Shown: positions 1 through 7,337 of the stretch, one piece after another
Layout: the number at the start of each line of letters is the position of its first letter
How positions within the stretch are numbered: position 1 is the stretch's first letter
Source of the DNA: Ovis canadensis
Lineage: Eukaryota > Chordata > Mammalia > Artiodactyla > Bovidae
Direction: 5' to 3'
Length of the DNA: 64,000 nt
NCBI RefSeq assembly: GCF_042477335.2
Contig: NC_091245.1
Coordinates: forward strand, 113,742,501-113,806,500
The notes under the pieces: model-generated
The model's input: the letters and a program-made list of their open reading frames with translations, nothing else
Database searches by the model: none
What the model was told of the DNA's origin: nothing
Made by a program: the position numbers and the translations under genes

Positions 1-356
1 CGGGGGCAGCCGTGGAAGCAAGGCTGCGAGGGCGAGTAGGCCGTTCCCCGGGCAGAAGTCGGAGCGCCGGCGAAGGGAGGAGGGCTTGCCACCCGCCGCG
101 GGGCTGCGTGCTTCGGCGCGGCCGGGGGCGGGGCGCGGCGGGGCTGTGGGAGTGGAAGTGGGAGGGTGGGCGAGTGTGGGCCAGGGGGAGGCAGGGAGGC
201 AGGAAAAGCAGCAGCTGCAGCTGCAGCCAGCTGGCGAGGAAAGATGCGCTGAGAAGGACTGAAGGTGCCTTCTGTGGGGGTGCAGGTGGCGGCGGGAGGG
301 CGTGTGTGGAGAAAGGCAGTGGCGCGCGGAGGACGGGTGCGTTTGTCCGGCGGGCC
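1..356. other. CpG-rich spacer upstream of Leu terminator (unit 1)
   Basis: No gene seen. It holds an Sp1-type GC box GGGGGCGGGGC at 124-134 and three CAGCTG E-box cores at 212-217, 218-223 and 228-233. Whether either is used is unknown. It continues the spacer that follows Gly-GCC in the preceding unit, so Gly-GCC and the next Leu gene are about 1.5 kb apart. The same content is found at the start of every unit. Confidence 0.6.
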
Positions 357-360
357 AAAA
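357..360 (-). terminator. Pol III terminator of tRNA-Leu
   Basis: AAAA on the plus strand is TTTT on the minus strand, starting eight bases after the mature tRNA-Leu 3' end. Four Ts is the minimal vertebrate Pol III terminator. The predicted 3' trailer is short. Confidence 0.85.
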
Positions 361-368
361 GGCTGGCT

Positions 369-451
369 TGTCAGGAGTGGGATTCGAACCCACGCCTCCA
401 GGGGAGACTGCGACCTGAACGCAGCGCCTTAGACCGCTCGGCCATCCTGAC
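369..451 (-). tRNA. tRNA-Leu-CAG: tRNA-Leu (anticodon CAG)
   Basis: This cytosolic tRNA decodes CUG leucine codons. Read on the minus strand it is 83 bases, begins GTCAGGATGGCCGAGCGG and ends CCCACTCCTGAC plus discriminator A. It has the long variable arm of class II tRNAs and anticodon CAG in the loop TTCAGGT. The internal promoter is intact: A box in the D arm (TGGCCGAGCGG) and B box GGTTCGAATCC. There is no intron. It matches mammalian tRNA-Leu-CAG as I know it. A minus-strand TTTT lies nine bases past the 3' end. It is divergent from the Asp gene 555 bp away. Confidence 0.98.
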
Positions 452-1006
452 GGCGGGCCTGGCTGGGCGCGTGGCCGCTCGCCTGGCTGGGACCCGACGC
501 GGCGCGAGCACCGGCGCCCTTGGCGGGCCGCGGGCGGCGCCACGCCAGGCAGGCAGGCAGGCAGGCAGGCGGGCGGGCGTCCGGAGTGGGGGTCGACGGA
601 GCCGGCGCGCGGCGGCCGGCCGAGGCGCCTGGCTCCGCCGCCGCTCGCGCCGCGGACCCAGAGGGCCCTGGGCGGGCCGGCCCCTCCCCACCCGCGCCTG
701 TCCTGGCCCGACGCCGGCCGGCGCGCGCCCACCGTGTCGTCGCAGCCCCGCTTGCCTTCTCGCGCCCCCTTCTCCCGGCGGAACGCCCGCGTTGGAGGCA
801 AGAGGCGGCGCGCTGGGGAGGGTCCAGTGCCCCGGGGGTCCGGGTCCCTGTCGGGGTGGCGGGCTGCCGCTGTGACCGAGGCGGTTGGTCTGGTGCGCGG
901 TTGGGTCGGGACCCGTGGTGGCCGGCGGCCCGTGCTGGGCAAGGGGAGGCGTGGGCAGGCAGCCCGAGAGCCCGAGGGCGGCCGGGCGGCAGGACGGTCG
1001 CCGCCG
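452..1006. other. Divergent Leu/Asp spacer, CpG-rich (unit 1)
   Basis: 555 bp between the 5' ends of two divergent tRNA genes. Extremely GC- and CpG-rich, with an (AGGC)n tract. No extra gene is seen. tRNA promoters are internal, so no TATA box is needed and none is seen. Nearly the same in all units. Confidence 0.6.
547..578. repeat. (AGGC)6(GGGC)2 tetranucleotide tract
   Basis: Six AGGC copies followed by two GGGC. Copies in the other units are at 9009-9040, 17468-17499, 25924-25955, 34380-34411, 42836-42867, 51292-51323 and 59748-59779. The length is the same in all eight, unlike the (CA)n tract. Confidence 0.9.
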
Positions 1007-1078
1007 TCCTCGTTAGTATAGTGGTGAGTATCCCCGCCTGTCACGCGGGAGACCGGGGTTCGATTCCCCGACGGGGAG
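1007..1078 (+). tRNA. tRNA-Asp-GTC: tRNA-Asp (anticodon GTC)
   Basis: This cytosolic tRNA decodes aspartate GAC and GAU codons. It is 72 bases, begins TCCTCGTTAGTATAGTGG and ends CCCCGACGGGGAG. The anticodon loop is CTGTCAC, with GTC at its centre. The A box (TAGTATAGTGG region) and B box (GGTTCGATTCC) are intact, all stems pair as expected and there is no intron. It matches mammalian tRNA-Asp-GTC. A TTTTT terminator follows after 11 bases. Its 5' end faces the 5' end of the Leu gene, so the two are divergently transcribed from one CpG-rich spacer. Confidence 0.98.
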
Positions 1079-1089
1079 GCAACACACCC

Positions 1090-1094
1090 TTTTT
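1090..1094 (+). terminator. Pol III terminator of tRNA-Asp
   Basis: TTTTT eleven bases past the 3' end of the Asp gene. It is the strongest T-run after any tRNA in the unit and is kept in all eight units. Confidence 0.9.
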
Positions 1095-1819
1095 GGTGGC
1101 CGCGGTCGCTCTCTGTCCTGCCGCCAGGCCCCGGAGGGCCCTTCGCCTCCTCCCGACGTCTTTGGGCAAGGCGCCAGGGCGCCGCCGACGGCGGTGCCCG
1201 GCCTAGCTCCCGGCGACCCCCTCTGCCCGTGCAGCGCTCCAGCCTGAGCCCTTTGTCGTCGGCGGGCGCACGGTCGCCACGGCGGAGCGAGGGCCTCCTT
1301 GGCGACCCCACGGCCTTGCCCGACCATAGCCGGATCTGGCGGCCGGCCGGCCGCCCGCCCACGCGCCGACCCCCAGTGGCTGCCTGAGTGGGCTCGTAGG
1401 CTCGCGACGGCCCCGCCGCGTGCAGGCAGGTGGGTCCCGTGTCCCCTTGTCGTCGTGGGAAGTGGCCTCGCTCAGCGCCCGGTGGAGTAGCGCTTTGGCC
1501 AGCTGGGTGCTGGAAGCTGCGTGCCCCGCGTTGCCCGCCGGGGGTGAGGGCGGGGAGGCGTTGGCGGGCCGCGGCGGGGAGCGAAGGGCCGGAGGGCCGC
1601 AAGGCCGCGGGGGCGCCGCCCTGGGGCGGTGCGGCCGGTGGATTCCCGGCGACCGCGTGGCGCTGGCGCGCTTGGGGCGCCGCGTGGCTGCTGGGAGCGC
1701 CGGCGGCGGCGGCGCAAGCCTCCGGCTGACGGGGCGTCGGGGCAGGGATGCGGAGGCGGCGGCGAGAGTATGCTGGGGCGAGCCCGGGGCCGGCGTCTGG
1801 CGGCCGCCCGGGCTGTGGA
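1095..1819. other. CpG-rich Asp to Gly-TCC spacer (unit 1)
   Basis: No gene seen. Two variable spots lie here: a triplet near 1449-1457 present in units 1-2 and absent from units 3-8, and a GGC-triplet run near 1700-1712 in which units 3-4 and 5-6 carry different T substitutions. Confidence 0.6.
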
Positions 1820-1891
1820 GCGTTGGTGGTATAGTGGTGAGCATAGCTGCCTTCCAAGCAGTTGACCCGGGTTCGATTCCCGGCCAACGCA
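1820..1891 (+). tRNA. tRNA-Gly-TCC: tRNA-Gly (anticodon TCC)
   Basis: This cytosolic tRNA decodes GGA (and by wobble GGG) glycine codons. It is 72 bases, begins GCGTTGGTGGTATAGTGG and ends CCCGGCCAACGCA. The anticodon loop CTTCCAA holds TCC. The acceptor stem GCGTTGG pairs with CCAACGC, and the B box GGTTCGATTCC is intact. There is no intron. It matches mammalian tRNA-Gly-TCC. TTTT lies at 1903-1906. It is co-oriented with the Asp gene 741 bp upstream and the Glu gene 278 bp downstream; each is a separate Pol III unit. Confidence 0.98.
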
Positions 1892-1902
1892 GCGGGCCGA
1901 CC

Positions 1903-1906
1903 TTTT
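1903..1906 (+). terminator. Pol III terminator of tRNA-Gly-TCC
   Basis: TTTT eleven bases after the Gly-TCC 3' end, followed by G. A minimal terminator, present in every unit. Confidence 0.85.
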
Positions 1907-2169
1907 GCTGAGTTCCAGCGCTCTCCCGGCAAGGGCGTTCGGGGGGCAGAGAGGTGGGAGCAGGGAGCCAGCCCGCTGGCCGGCGGCTTTTGGCGTGTGT
2001 GCGAGAAGCCGGCGGCGCGCGCGGTGTTTTGAGGGTGCTGAAAGCAAGACGGCACGGCAGGGCAGGCGGCTGGACTTGCAAAGGCCGGGTGTGGGCAGCA
2101 AGGTGGCACGGGCGGGTGGCATGGAGGCGCGGGGCTCACCAGGAGCAGGCGAGGGCTGAACCCCGACGC

Positions 2170-2241
2170 TCCCTGGTGGTCTAGTGGTTAGGATTCGGCG
2201 CTCTCACCGCCGCGGCCCAGGTTCGATTCCCGGTCAGGGAA
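2170..2241 (+). tRNA. tRNA-Glu-CTC: tRNA-Glu (anticodon CTC), A51 allele
   Basis: This cytosolic tRNA decodes GAG glutamate codons. It is 72 bases, begins TCCCTGGTGGTCTAGTGG and ends CCGGTCAGGGAA. The anticodon loop is CTCTCAC and the anticodon stem CGGCG/CGCCG. This copy differs from the usual mammalian sequence by one base: the 5' T-stem strand reads CCAGG instead of CCGGG, giving an A51-C63 mismatch. The B box itself (GGTTCGATTCC) is intact, so transcription should be unaffected, while folding may be slightly weaker. No TTTT follows closely; the flank reads CCTTTCTTCTTCC and the first TTTT is at 2303-2306. Confidence 0.96.
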
Positions 2242-2244
2242 GCC

Positions 2245-2253
2245 TTTCTTCTT
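2245..2253 (+). terminator. Weak non-canonical Pol III termination tract of tRNA-Glu (candidate)
   Basis: TTTCTTCTT directly after the Glu gene. Interrupted T-runs of this sort are known to give partial Pol III termination in mammals, but no uninterrupted T4 is present until 2303-2306, 62 bases past the gene. The arrangement is the same in all units. Confidence 0.45.
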
Positions 2254-2302
2254 CCTCTCCGCCTGCCACCTGCCCACGTCCTCGCTGGACACCCTGCCAC
2301 CC

Positions 2303-2306
2303 TTTT
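2303..2306 (+). terminator. First T4 run downstream of tRNA-Glu (backup terminator)
   Basis: TTTT in the context ACCCTTTTCTTAG. If the upstream TTTCTTCTT tract leaks, transcripts would end here with a 3' trailer of about 60 bases. Confidence 0.55.
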
Positions 2307-2625
2307 CTTAGCCTACGCTTGCTCAGCGCTGCGCCAGAGGCCCCCGGGACCCTGCCCGTCCAGCCCCAGCACGATTCAGGCCACCTCCGCCGTCCCGCGG
2401 GGCAAAGGTTTTGGCCGCAGTGGCAACCTCGCGCCGCTTCCACCACGACGCGCCTGAGGCCTCCCATCCACCAGCCCCCCCCCCAACCCCACCCCCCGCC
2501 TCCCTCCCTCCTGAGGGGCTGCGGCTGCTGCCCCTGGTGGTGGCGGTGATGCTCCTGGGCTTGTGCTGGTTCTCCTGCTGTGGGTGGTGGTGAGGAGGTG
2601 GGCTTGGATAGGGCCGGCGGCGGTA

Positions 2626-2659
2626 GGGGTGGGGGTAGGGCTGGGGGTAGGGGCGTGGG
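2626..2659 (+). other. G-quadruplex candidate
   Basis: Six G-runs of three to five (2626-2629, 2631-2635, 2638-2640, 2643-2647, 2650-2653, 2657-2659) with loops of one to three bases. It fits the strict G4 pattern. Other copies start at 11089, 19543, 27999, 36455, 44911, 53367 and 61823. Confidence 0.7.
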
Positions 2660-3092
2660 CTGTGGCGGTCGCCAGCTGGGGGCCAGCAGCGGCAGGGGCG
2701 GTGGCCACAGCCGAAGGTGAGCGAGGGGGATCTGCCTCTGGGAGTGGGGGCCGTGGCCACGGACCGCCTGCCTTGTCGTGTCTCTCATGCCAGCCACCTC
2801 TCTGGGCGGCTTGGCCAGTGCGTGCCAGGTCCCGGGCTGGCTGTGACTCCCGTGTGCCGCTGGCGACTCCAAGAGGGTTCTGGTCTTGAGTGGGCTCTGG
2901 GAGGCGGACCACGGCGCCCGGGAGGCATGGGTAGCAGTTCAGTCGCCCGGGGGCAGCGATGCCTGCCAGGGAGGACAACCCGACCATCGTGCTGTTTCCC
3001 TTGCCTGACCACAGCTCTCAATCCTACTGGACTGAGGCAAGATTTACCCAGGCCTCCCTCCCCCACTCGTAACCAAAGGTGGGCACTCGGGT

Positions 3093-3093
<1 letters not shown>

Positions 3094-3125
<32 letters not shown>
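3094..3125. repeat. (CA)16 microsatellite, unit 1
   Basis: Uninterrupted CA dinucleotides, the longest of the eight copies. Confidence 0.97.
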
Positions 3126-3128
<3 letters not shown>

Positions 3129-3562
3129 CGCCCTCCAAACTGTCTATCCAGGATCCACTCCATCCCTCTCCCCACCCTGTCACCGTCTTCCCCTAGGAAC
3201 TCTGCGCGAGGGTGATCCTCCAGCACAGTCTCCTCTTGGCCCCGTCTCGGCTGGTCTATCCCCAAAGGGTTTCACGTCTGTTCAAGGACTGTGTCCTTCG
3301 GAGGGGAAGTGGACGGCAGACGAAAGGCACCAACGTGCGGCGAGGGCGGCACACTCGGGTGCGATGGCACAAAGGCGAGTGCCCTGTGGGAAAGGAGCCC
3401 CCGTGGCCCGACGTGTGCTTGCCGTCGCCAAAGGAGGTTTCCTCGAGGCCCCTGCCGGGGCTGTGGGCGTCAGAGTGCATGGGGGAGAGTATCGGAGGAA
3501 GGTGCTTGGGGCCATGGCTGGTGGGCGCCCCACGTGGATCAGGGACCCGGGCAGGGCGATCG

Positions 3563-3576
3563 CGAGCAGAGGGCGC
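3563..3576 (+). promoter_or_regulatory. CTCF-like core motif, unit 1
   Basis: CGAGCAGAGGGCGC fits the CTCF core CCASYAGRKGGCRS at 13 of 14 positions; the miss is the second C. It includes the AGAGGGCGC centre that carries most of the binding information. The human and mouse tRNA repeat at the orthologous locus has been reported to bind CTCF, which raises the prior. Binding here is inferred, not shown. Confidence 0.5.
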
Positions 3577-4324
3577 GGCGGCGAGCAGGGAGCTGGGAGG
3601 CAGGCCCCGGGGTGCTTGGTCGGGGCGTCTGCATGGACGGCCGGCGGGAAGGGGCGGCGTGGGGCTCTCGGGGACCTGGCCGAAAGATCGGCAGGCCACT
3701 CGAGCAGGGCCTCTACAGAAGCATGGGCGCGGCGGCGAAGCCGTGCCAGGCACATGTGAGAGGCTGGGACGGATCTGCGGTAGGTAGGGGTGGGCGTGGG
3801 GGTTGGGCTGGGGCTGCGGAGCCAGAGGGAGGCCCGCACTGGTGAACGCCAGGGCAGGGCAGGCCAGGGCAGGACGTGTGAGGGATAGCCCGAGCTCCAG
3901 GGGGATGTTGGGTGGGGAGGTGGGGCCGAGCCTGGAGTCTGGCGGGAAAGGCAGAGGGCAGGCCGTGACAGTGACGGGGCTGTGGCGTGAGGAAGATGGC
4001 GGGTGAGCACTCCATTTGGGTCGGGTGGCGGGTGAGCGGGGGCGAGCCACACTGGTGCTCGGTGCCACAGGCTGCTCAGGCTCGGCGGCGGGCTGTGGCT
4101 CTGGGCGGAGGCTAGGACGCAGGCAAGCGAAGGACAGAAACGGAGCGCCAGCGCCAGCTGGGGGCCAGACCCGGTCCGAGATGGGTGGGCCCACCGTACC
4201 GCCCCAGAGACCAAAGTCACCACCCATCGGGAGGGAGTGTCCAGTGTCGGGGGTGACACTGCTGGGGCCTCAGGGTGGGATGGGGCGGGGGTGGCTGGCA
4301 GCGCAGGTGGCTGTGATTTCATGA

Positions 4325-4990
4325 GGGCCAAGGAGAGCTCCCATGTGACCGGGCACAGTCAGCCCTCCAGGGCACACGCCCGCAGAGGGCAAACCTCGGG
4401 GAGGTCTGAGGGTCCGGACACCGCCACCGCCTCGGCAGCACCGCCTGCCAGGGCCCGTACACGGAGCAAACCCCAGCGCCCAGCCACACACGGCGGGCCC
4501 AAGAAGGGGTGGCATCGATGCAGCATGGCGCCATCACTCAGGCATCAGAAACACGTCAAGAATTGCCAGTTGTCACAAGCAATGATGCAGCTGGAGACTC
4601 TTACACTCGGCGGAGAATGTCAGACCGCGTTGGACCGAGGCATGTGGAGCATGGAAAATAATACAAAACGAAGCTATTTGCCAGGAGAAACCGACTCACG
4701 CAGAAACCCACCTTAGGGTAACGCAAGCGGAAAGGCAGCGCTGGAGGGATGACTGGGGAGCTGCAACGCACAGATACGCAGGACCCTGTCTAAAGGGAGA
4801 AGCGCCAAGGTTATCCAGTTCAACACAGGGAATCAGCGTCAGTGCCCTGGAGTAACCTCAAGTGGAAAAGAATCTGAAACCATATATGACACTCGAGATC
4901 TGCACAAGCAAAACAGGATCACACTGCGGTCCACCGGAAACCAGCACAATATTGGGAATCCACTGTACTTCCGCAACAACCGTGACTACG
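4325..4990 (+). mobile_element. LINE-1 3' end relic A (unit 1), 5'-truncated
   Basis: Boundaries are approximate. It begins in the last part of L1 ORF2 and runs through the 3' UTR. The ORF2 tail is visible in one frame: the stretch MMQLETLTLGGECQ parallels the L1 ending WMxLEIIILSEVSQ. The UTR shows TGGAAAAGAATCTGAAA near 4863 and a degraded match to the terminal TTGTAAATCAACTATACTTC. This UTR form is the one I know from artiodactyl and whale L1. The copy has no intact frame and no poly-A tail, and it is far richer in G and C than a normal L1 3' end. The first part was recognised only through the order of landmark words. Confidence 0.75.
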
Positions 4991-4998
4991 ACGTCGGA

Positions 4999-5700
4999 GT
5001 AAGCTTTCAAAAGAAAACTAACTCAGCAGGCAATGAAGTCAGCGGAAAACAGGTGAGCTATGCCAACCCCACCCTGGGTACATATCCACGAAAGGCGCAG
5101 CTCTTCATTCGGAAAGACACATGCAACCCCCACAGTCACAGCAGCACCGTTTGCCATAGCCGAGACGTGGAGAAAACCCTAGTGCCCATCCCCAAAGGCT
5201 CAGCCACCAAGATGCAGTATCAGAGAAAGGGAGAGAATGGGATGTCACCGAGCCGTCCACAAGAGGCAGATAGTGTCACTGGCAGCAACGGCGGCTGGAG
5301 CTGCAGAATATTACCCTTGGTGAGGGAAGTCAAACAGACAAGGTCACGGATGGGTGGACTCTAAAGTGTTGTACAAATGAATCCCTGGGCCAACCAGCCA
5401 CAGACTCTCAGACACAGGAAAGCCGCTTGGGGCTTCCCAAGGGCGCAGTCAGGGACCGAGGGATGATTGAGGAGCCGGGCTCAACGGATCAACCGTACCA
5501 GTACTGCGTAGGAAGGGGAGGAGGAACAAGGACACGCGGGATACCGCAGGGAATGAGATCCCATATGCTGTCATCACCCGCAATGGAAACGAGCTGAACA
5601 CATGAGCCCCCCCCCACCCACCCACAGACAGGACTGAACCCCAACGCTGTACAGCGGAAACGCACACCAGGTTGTAGATCAACTACGCTTCCAGGACAAG
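4999..5700 (+). mobile_element. LINE-1 3' end relic B (unit 1), 5'-truncated
   Basis: The clearest of the three. ORF2-tail similarity appears as CACAGCAGCACC at 5148-5159 and GCCATAGCCGAGACGTGGAG just after it, matching the L1 words CACAGCAGCACT and CAATAGCCAAGACATGGAA. The 3' UTR ends with TTGTAGATCAACTACGCTTC (5672-5691), two substitutions from the artiodactyl L1 terminus. It includes a C-run near 5608. The poly-A tail is gone. It has the same orientation as relics A and C. Confidence 0.85.
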
Positions 5701-5744
5701 TGCTACTCCGTCGAAGTCAGTCAGTCGAGGATCAGTCCAGCAAT

Positions 5745-6382
5745 AGGAAAAAGAAGAGCTTCCATTATGATCCAGGAAAGCCAACCCTGGGCACGCGTCG
5801 GGAAAAGACGACAAATACCCCTAATGGGGAGAGATGCAGGCATCCCCCAGGGTCACCGCAGCCCTCTGTGCCGGAGCCGAGACCCGCGGGAAACGCCCAA
5901 GTGCCCGTCGGCACGTGGCCGGCACAAGAAGGTGAGGGATATCTGTACCGTGGAATATGACGCAGCCCTCAAGAAGGAGCCGCCATCGCCATGGGCCGCA
6001 AGGTCAGACGGACCCACAGAAGGGTCCGCTCAGTGAAGTGAGTCGCTTGGATCGGGAGAAAGCTCTGTGGACTCTTAACGACGAATACAGACGAATCTAT
6101 GCGCAAAGGGGAAAGCGACCTGGAGACCCCGAAAACGTACATAGGGCTACCCAAGGGGAAAGGCAGGGAGGGACGAAGTTGAAGTCGGATCAAGAGATAG
6201 GAAAGACTGTGCTTACAGTAGAAGAGCAACAGAGCTTTCCTCTGTAGCAGGAGAAGTGTATCTGTATCTCGCCTTCACCTACACTGGAAGACCACCTGGC
6301 AAAGAACAGGGGACTGAATCACTTTGCCGGGCACCTGAGACTCACCCAGGAATGTGAATCCGTTCTACTTGTGTTCGAAGAA
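5745..6382 (+). mobile_element. LINE-1 3' end relic C (unit 1), 5'-truncated
   Basis: It starts near ATTATGATCCAGGAAAGCCA, matching the L1 words for an ORF2 region coding for YDPAIP-like residues. One frame reads CTVEYDAALKKE, close to the L1 ORF2 ending YTMEYYSAIKKN. The terminal part ACTGAATCACTTTGCCGGGC near 6313 is three or so changes from the artiodactyl L1 UTR. The last matching word ends near 6382. Broken and immobile. Confidence 0.85.
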
Positions 6383-6500
6383 GCAGAAAAAGGAGCAGGC
6401 CGTGGCTTGAAGCGGGGGGTGGGGGGAGGCAGGCCAGTGGGACAGATGCAAAGGCAGGTTCCTTGGCAAGAGTGGGATTTGGAACGGCTCAGGGAGGAAC

Positions 6501-6581
6501 GGGGCGTGGGGGGCGGGGTGTGTGGAGATGGGGGAGGCGGGGAGCTGGGGGTGGGATGGGTGCATGTGGGGGAGTAGGGGG
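6501..6581 (+). other. G-quadruplex-prone G-rich tract
   Basis: Repeated G-runs of three to six from 6501 to 6581, preceded by two more runs at 6414-6419 and 6421-6426. Several alternative quadruplexes could form. Equivalent tracts lie in units 2-7. Confidence 0.6.
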
Positions 6582-7248
6582 ACGGTGAGGCTGCAGGCTG
6601 AGGTGGGGGTGCTCTTGGGGCAGGGCTGATGCTGAGGTGAGGCGCGCAAGAGGGTTTCAGGGGGAAGGGGTGGTGTTTGAGGCGGTGAGGGCGTTGCTGT
6701 TGGAAACCTATTTCTGCCGAGGCCAGGCCCGAGGGCGAGGGCCGGCAGCTGGTGGATTTCTTTGGAACTCGTCCTGCAAGACGTGGTCCAGGGACCCTGC
6801 AGGCAAAAGGGAGGTATGCTTGCCAGATGTGGCAGCTCCCTTGCTCCTGGCTGTGCAAACGTAGTGTGATTGATTTCTCTCGGAGTGTGGGGAGAGTGAG
6901 GCAGGGAGCTTGGAGACGGACGTTGTGAAAGATGAAGTGTGGTGCGGGCGGCTGCCAGCGGTGGGGTATTCCTGCCAGTGCAGTCCCCGAGCCCTCGGCT
7001 GGGTCCGGGTGAGGACGCGAGCAAACACAAGAAAGGTGCCTGGACGCACGGGCGGCTGAGCCCGCAGGGTTTGGGGCCACGAAGGCTTGGCAGCAGGGCC
7101 TTTTGTGGGTGAGGTGGGGAGGGGTCCTGGGCGTCTGTGTGGGAGAGGCAGCGGGCGGCAGGTAGCCAGCCAGCGTTTGCAGGAGCGCTGCCTCGAGCGC
7201 GTTTCAGCGGGCAGACCTAGTTGGGCTCTGGGGCCGCACCGTGGGACC

Positions 7249-7252
7249 AAAA
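7249..7252 (-). terminator. Pol III terminator of tRNA-Gly-GCC
   Basis: AAAA on the plus strand, TTTT in the sense of the gene, 14 bases past the mature 3' end. Confidence 0.85.
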
Positions 7253-7266
7253 GGGGACGCTGGGGC

Positions 7267-7337
7267 TGCATGGGCCGGGAATCGAACCCGGGCCTCCCGC
7301 GTGGCAGGCGAGAATTCTACCACTGAACCACCCATGC
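7267..7337 (-). tRNA. tRNA-Gly-GCC: tRNA-Gly (anticodon GCC), G65 allele
   Basis: This cytosolic tRNA decodes GGC and GGU glycine codons. On the minus strand it is 71 bases, begins GCATGGGTGGTTCAGTGG and ends CCCGGCCCATGCA. The anticodon loop CTGCCAC holds GCC. The T-stem CCGGG/CCCGG is fully paired here, unlike units 3-7. A and B boxes are intact and there is no intron. It matches a mammalian tRNA-Gly-GCC isodecoder. The minus-strand TTTT is at 7249-7252. It converges with the Glu gene about 5 kb away across the L1 relics and points away from the next unit's Leu gene, which is read in the same direction. Confidence 0.98.

Larger units (their letters stand above)
2242..4324. other. Glu to L1 spacer, GC-rich (unit 1)
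   Basis: About 2.1 kb without a recognisable gene. It contains a C-tract (2475-2484; 9 or 10 C in different units), a G-quadruplex candidate, the (CA)n microsatellite and a CTCF-like motif. Several open frames cross it on both strands, but they have proline, arginine, glycine and alanine composition expected from GC bias and no domain I recognise. Confidence 0.55.
6383..7266. other. G-rich spacer between L1 relics and Gly-GCC (unit 1)
   Basis: No gene seen. The left part, 6414-6581, is strongly G-rich on the plus strand. The right part, about 6640-7240, is mixed sequence that I do not recognise. The Gly-GCC terminator is at its right edge. Confidence 0.55.

Noticed and set aside
371-691. Peptides such as MAERSKALRSGRSLPW or ESNPGLPR in several short frames
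   Set aside because: These are tRNA genes translated by chance: sense Leu gives MAERSKALRSG, and antisense T-arms give SNPGL-like words. They are a known source of false hypothetical proteins.
1007-1078. tRNA-derived SINE copies rather than real tRNA genes
   Set aside because: All five kinds have complete acceptor stems, correct anticodon loops and downstream T-runs or T-rich tracts, and no SINE body or A-tail follows.
4237-4716. Open frame of 159 residues at the start of the L1 block, and similar short frames through 5053-6247
   Set aside because: The part after about 4325 is degraded L1 ORF2 tail and 3' UTR. It is not a host gene.
6740-6760. Second CTCF-like match on the minus strand (TCCACCAGCTGCCGG context)
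   Set aside because: It misses two positions, including one of the central GG bases that CTCF needs, and the site is altered in units 3-7.
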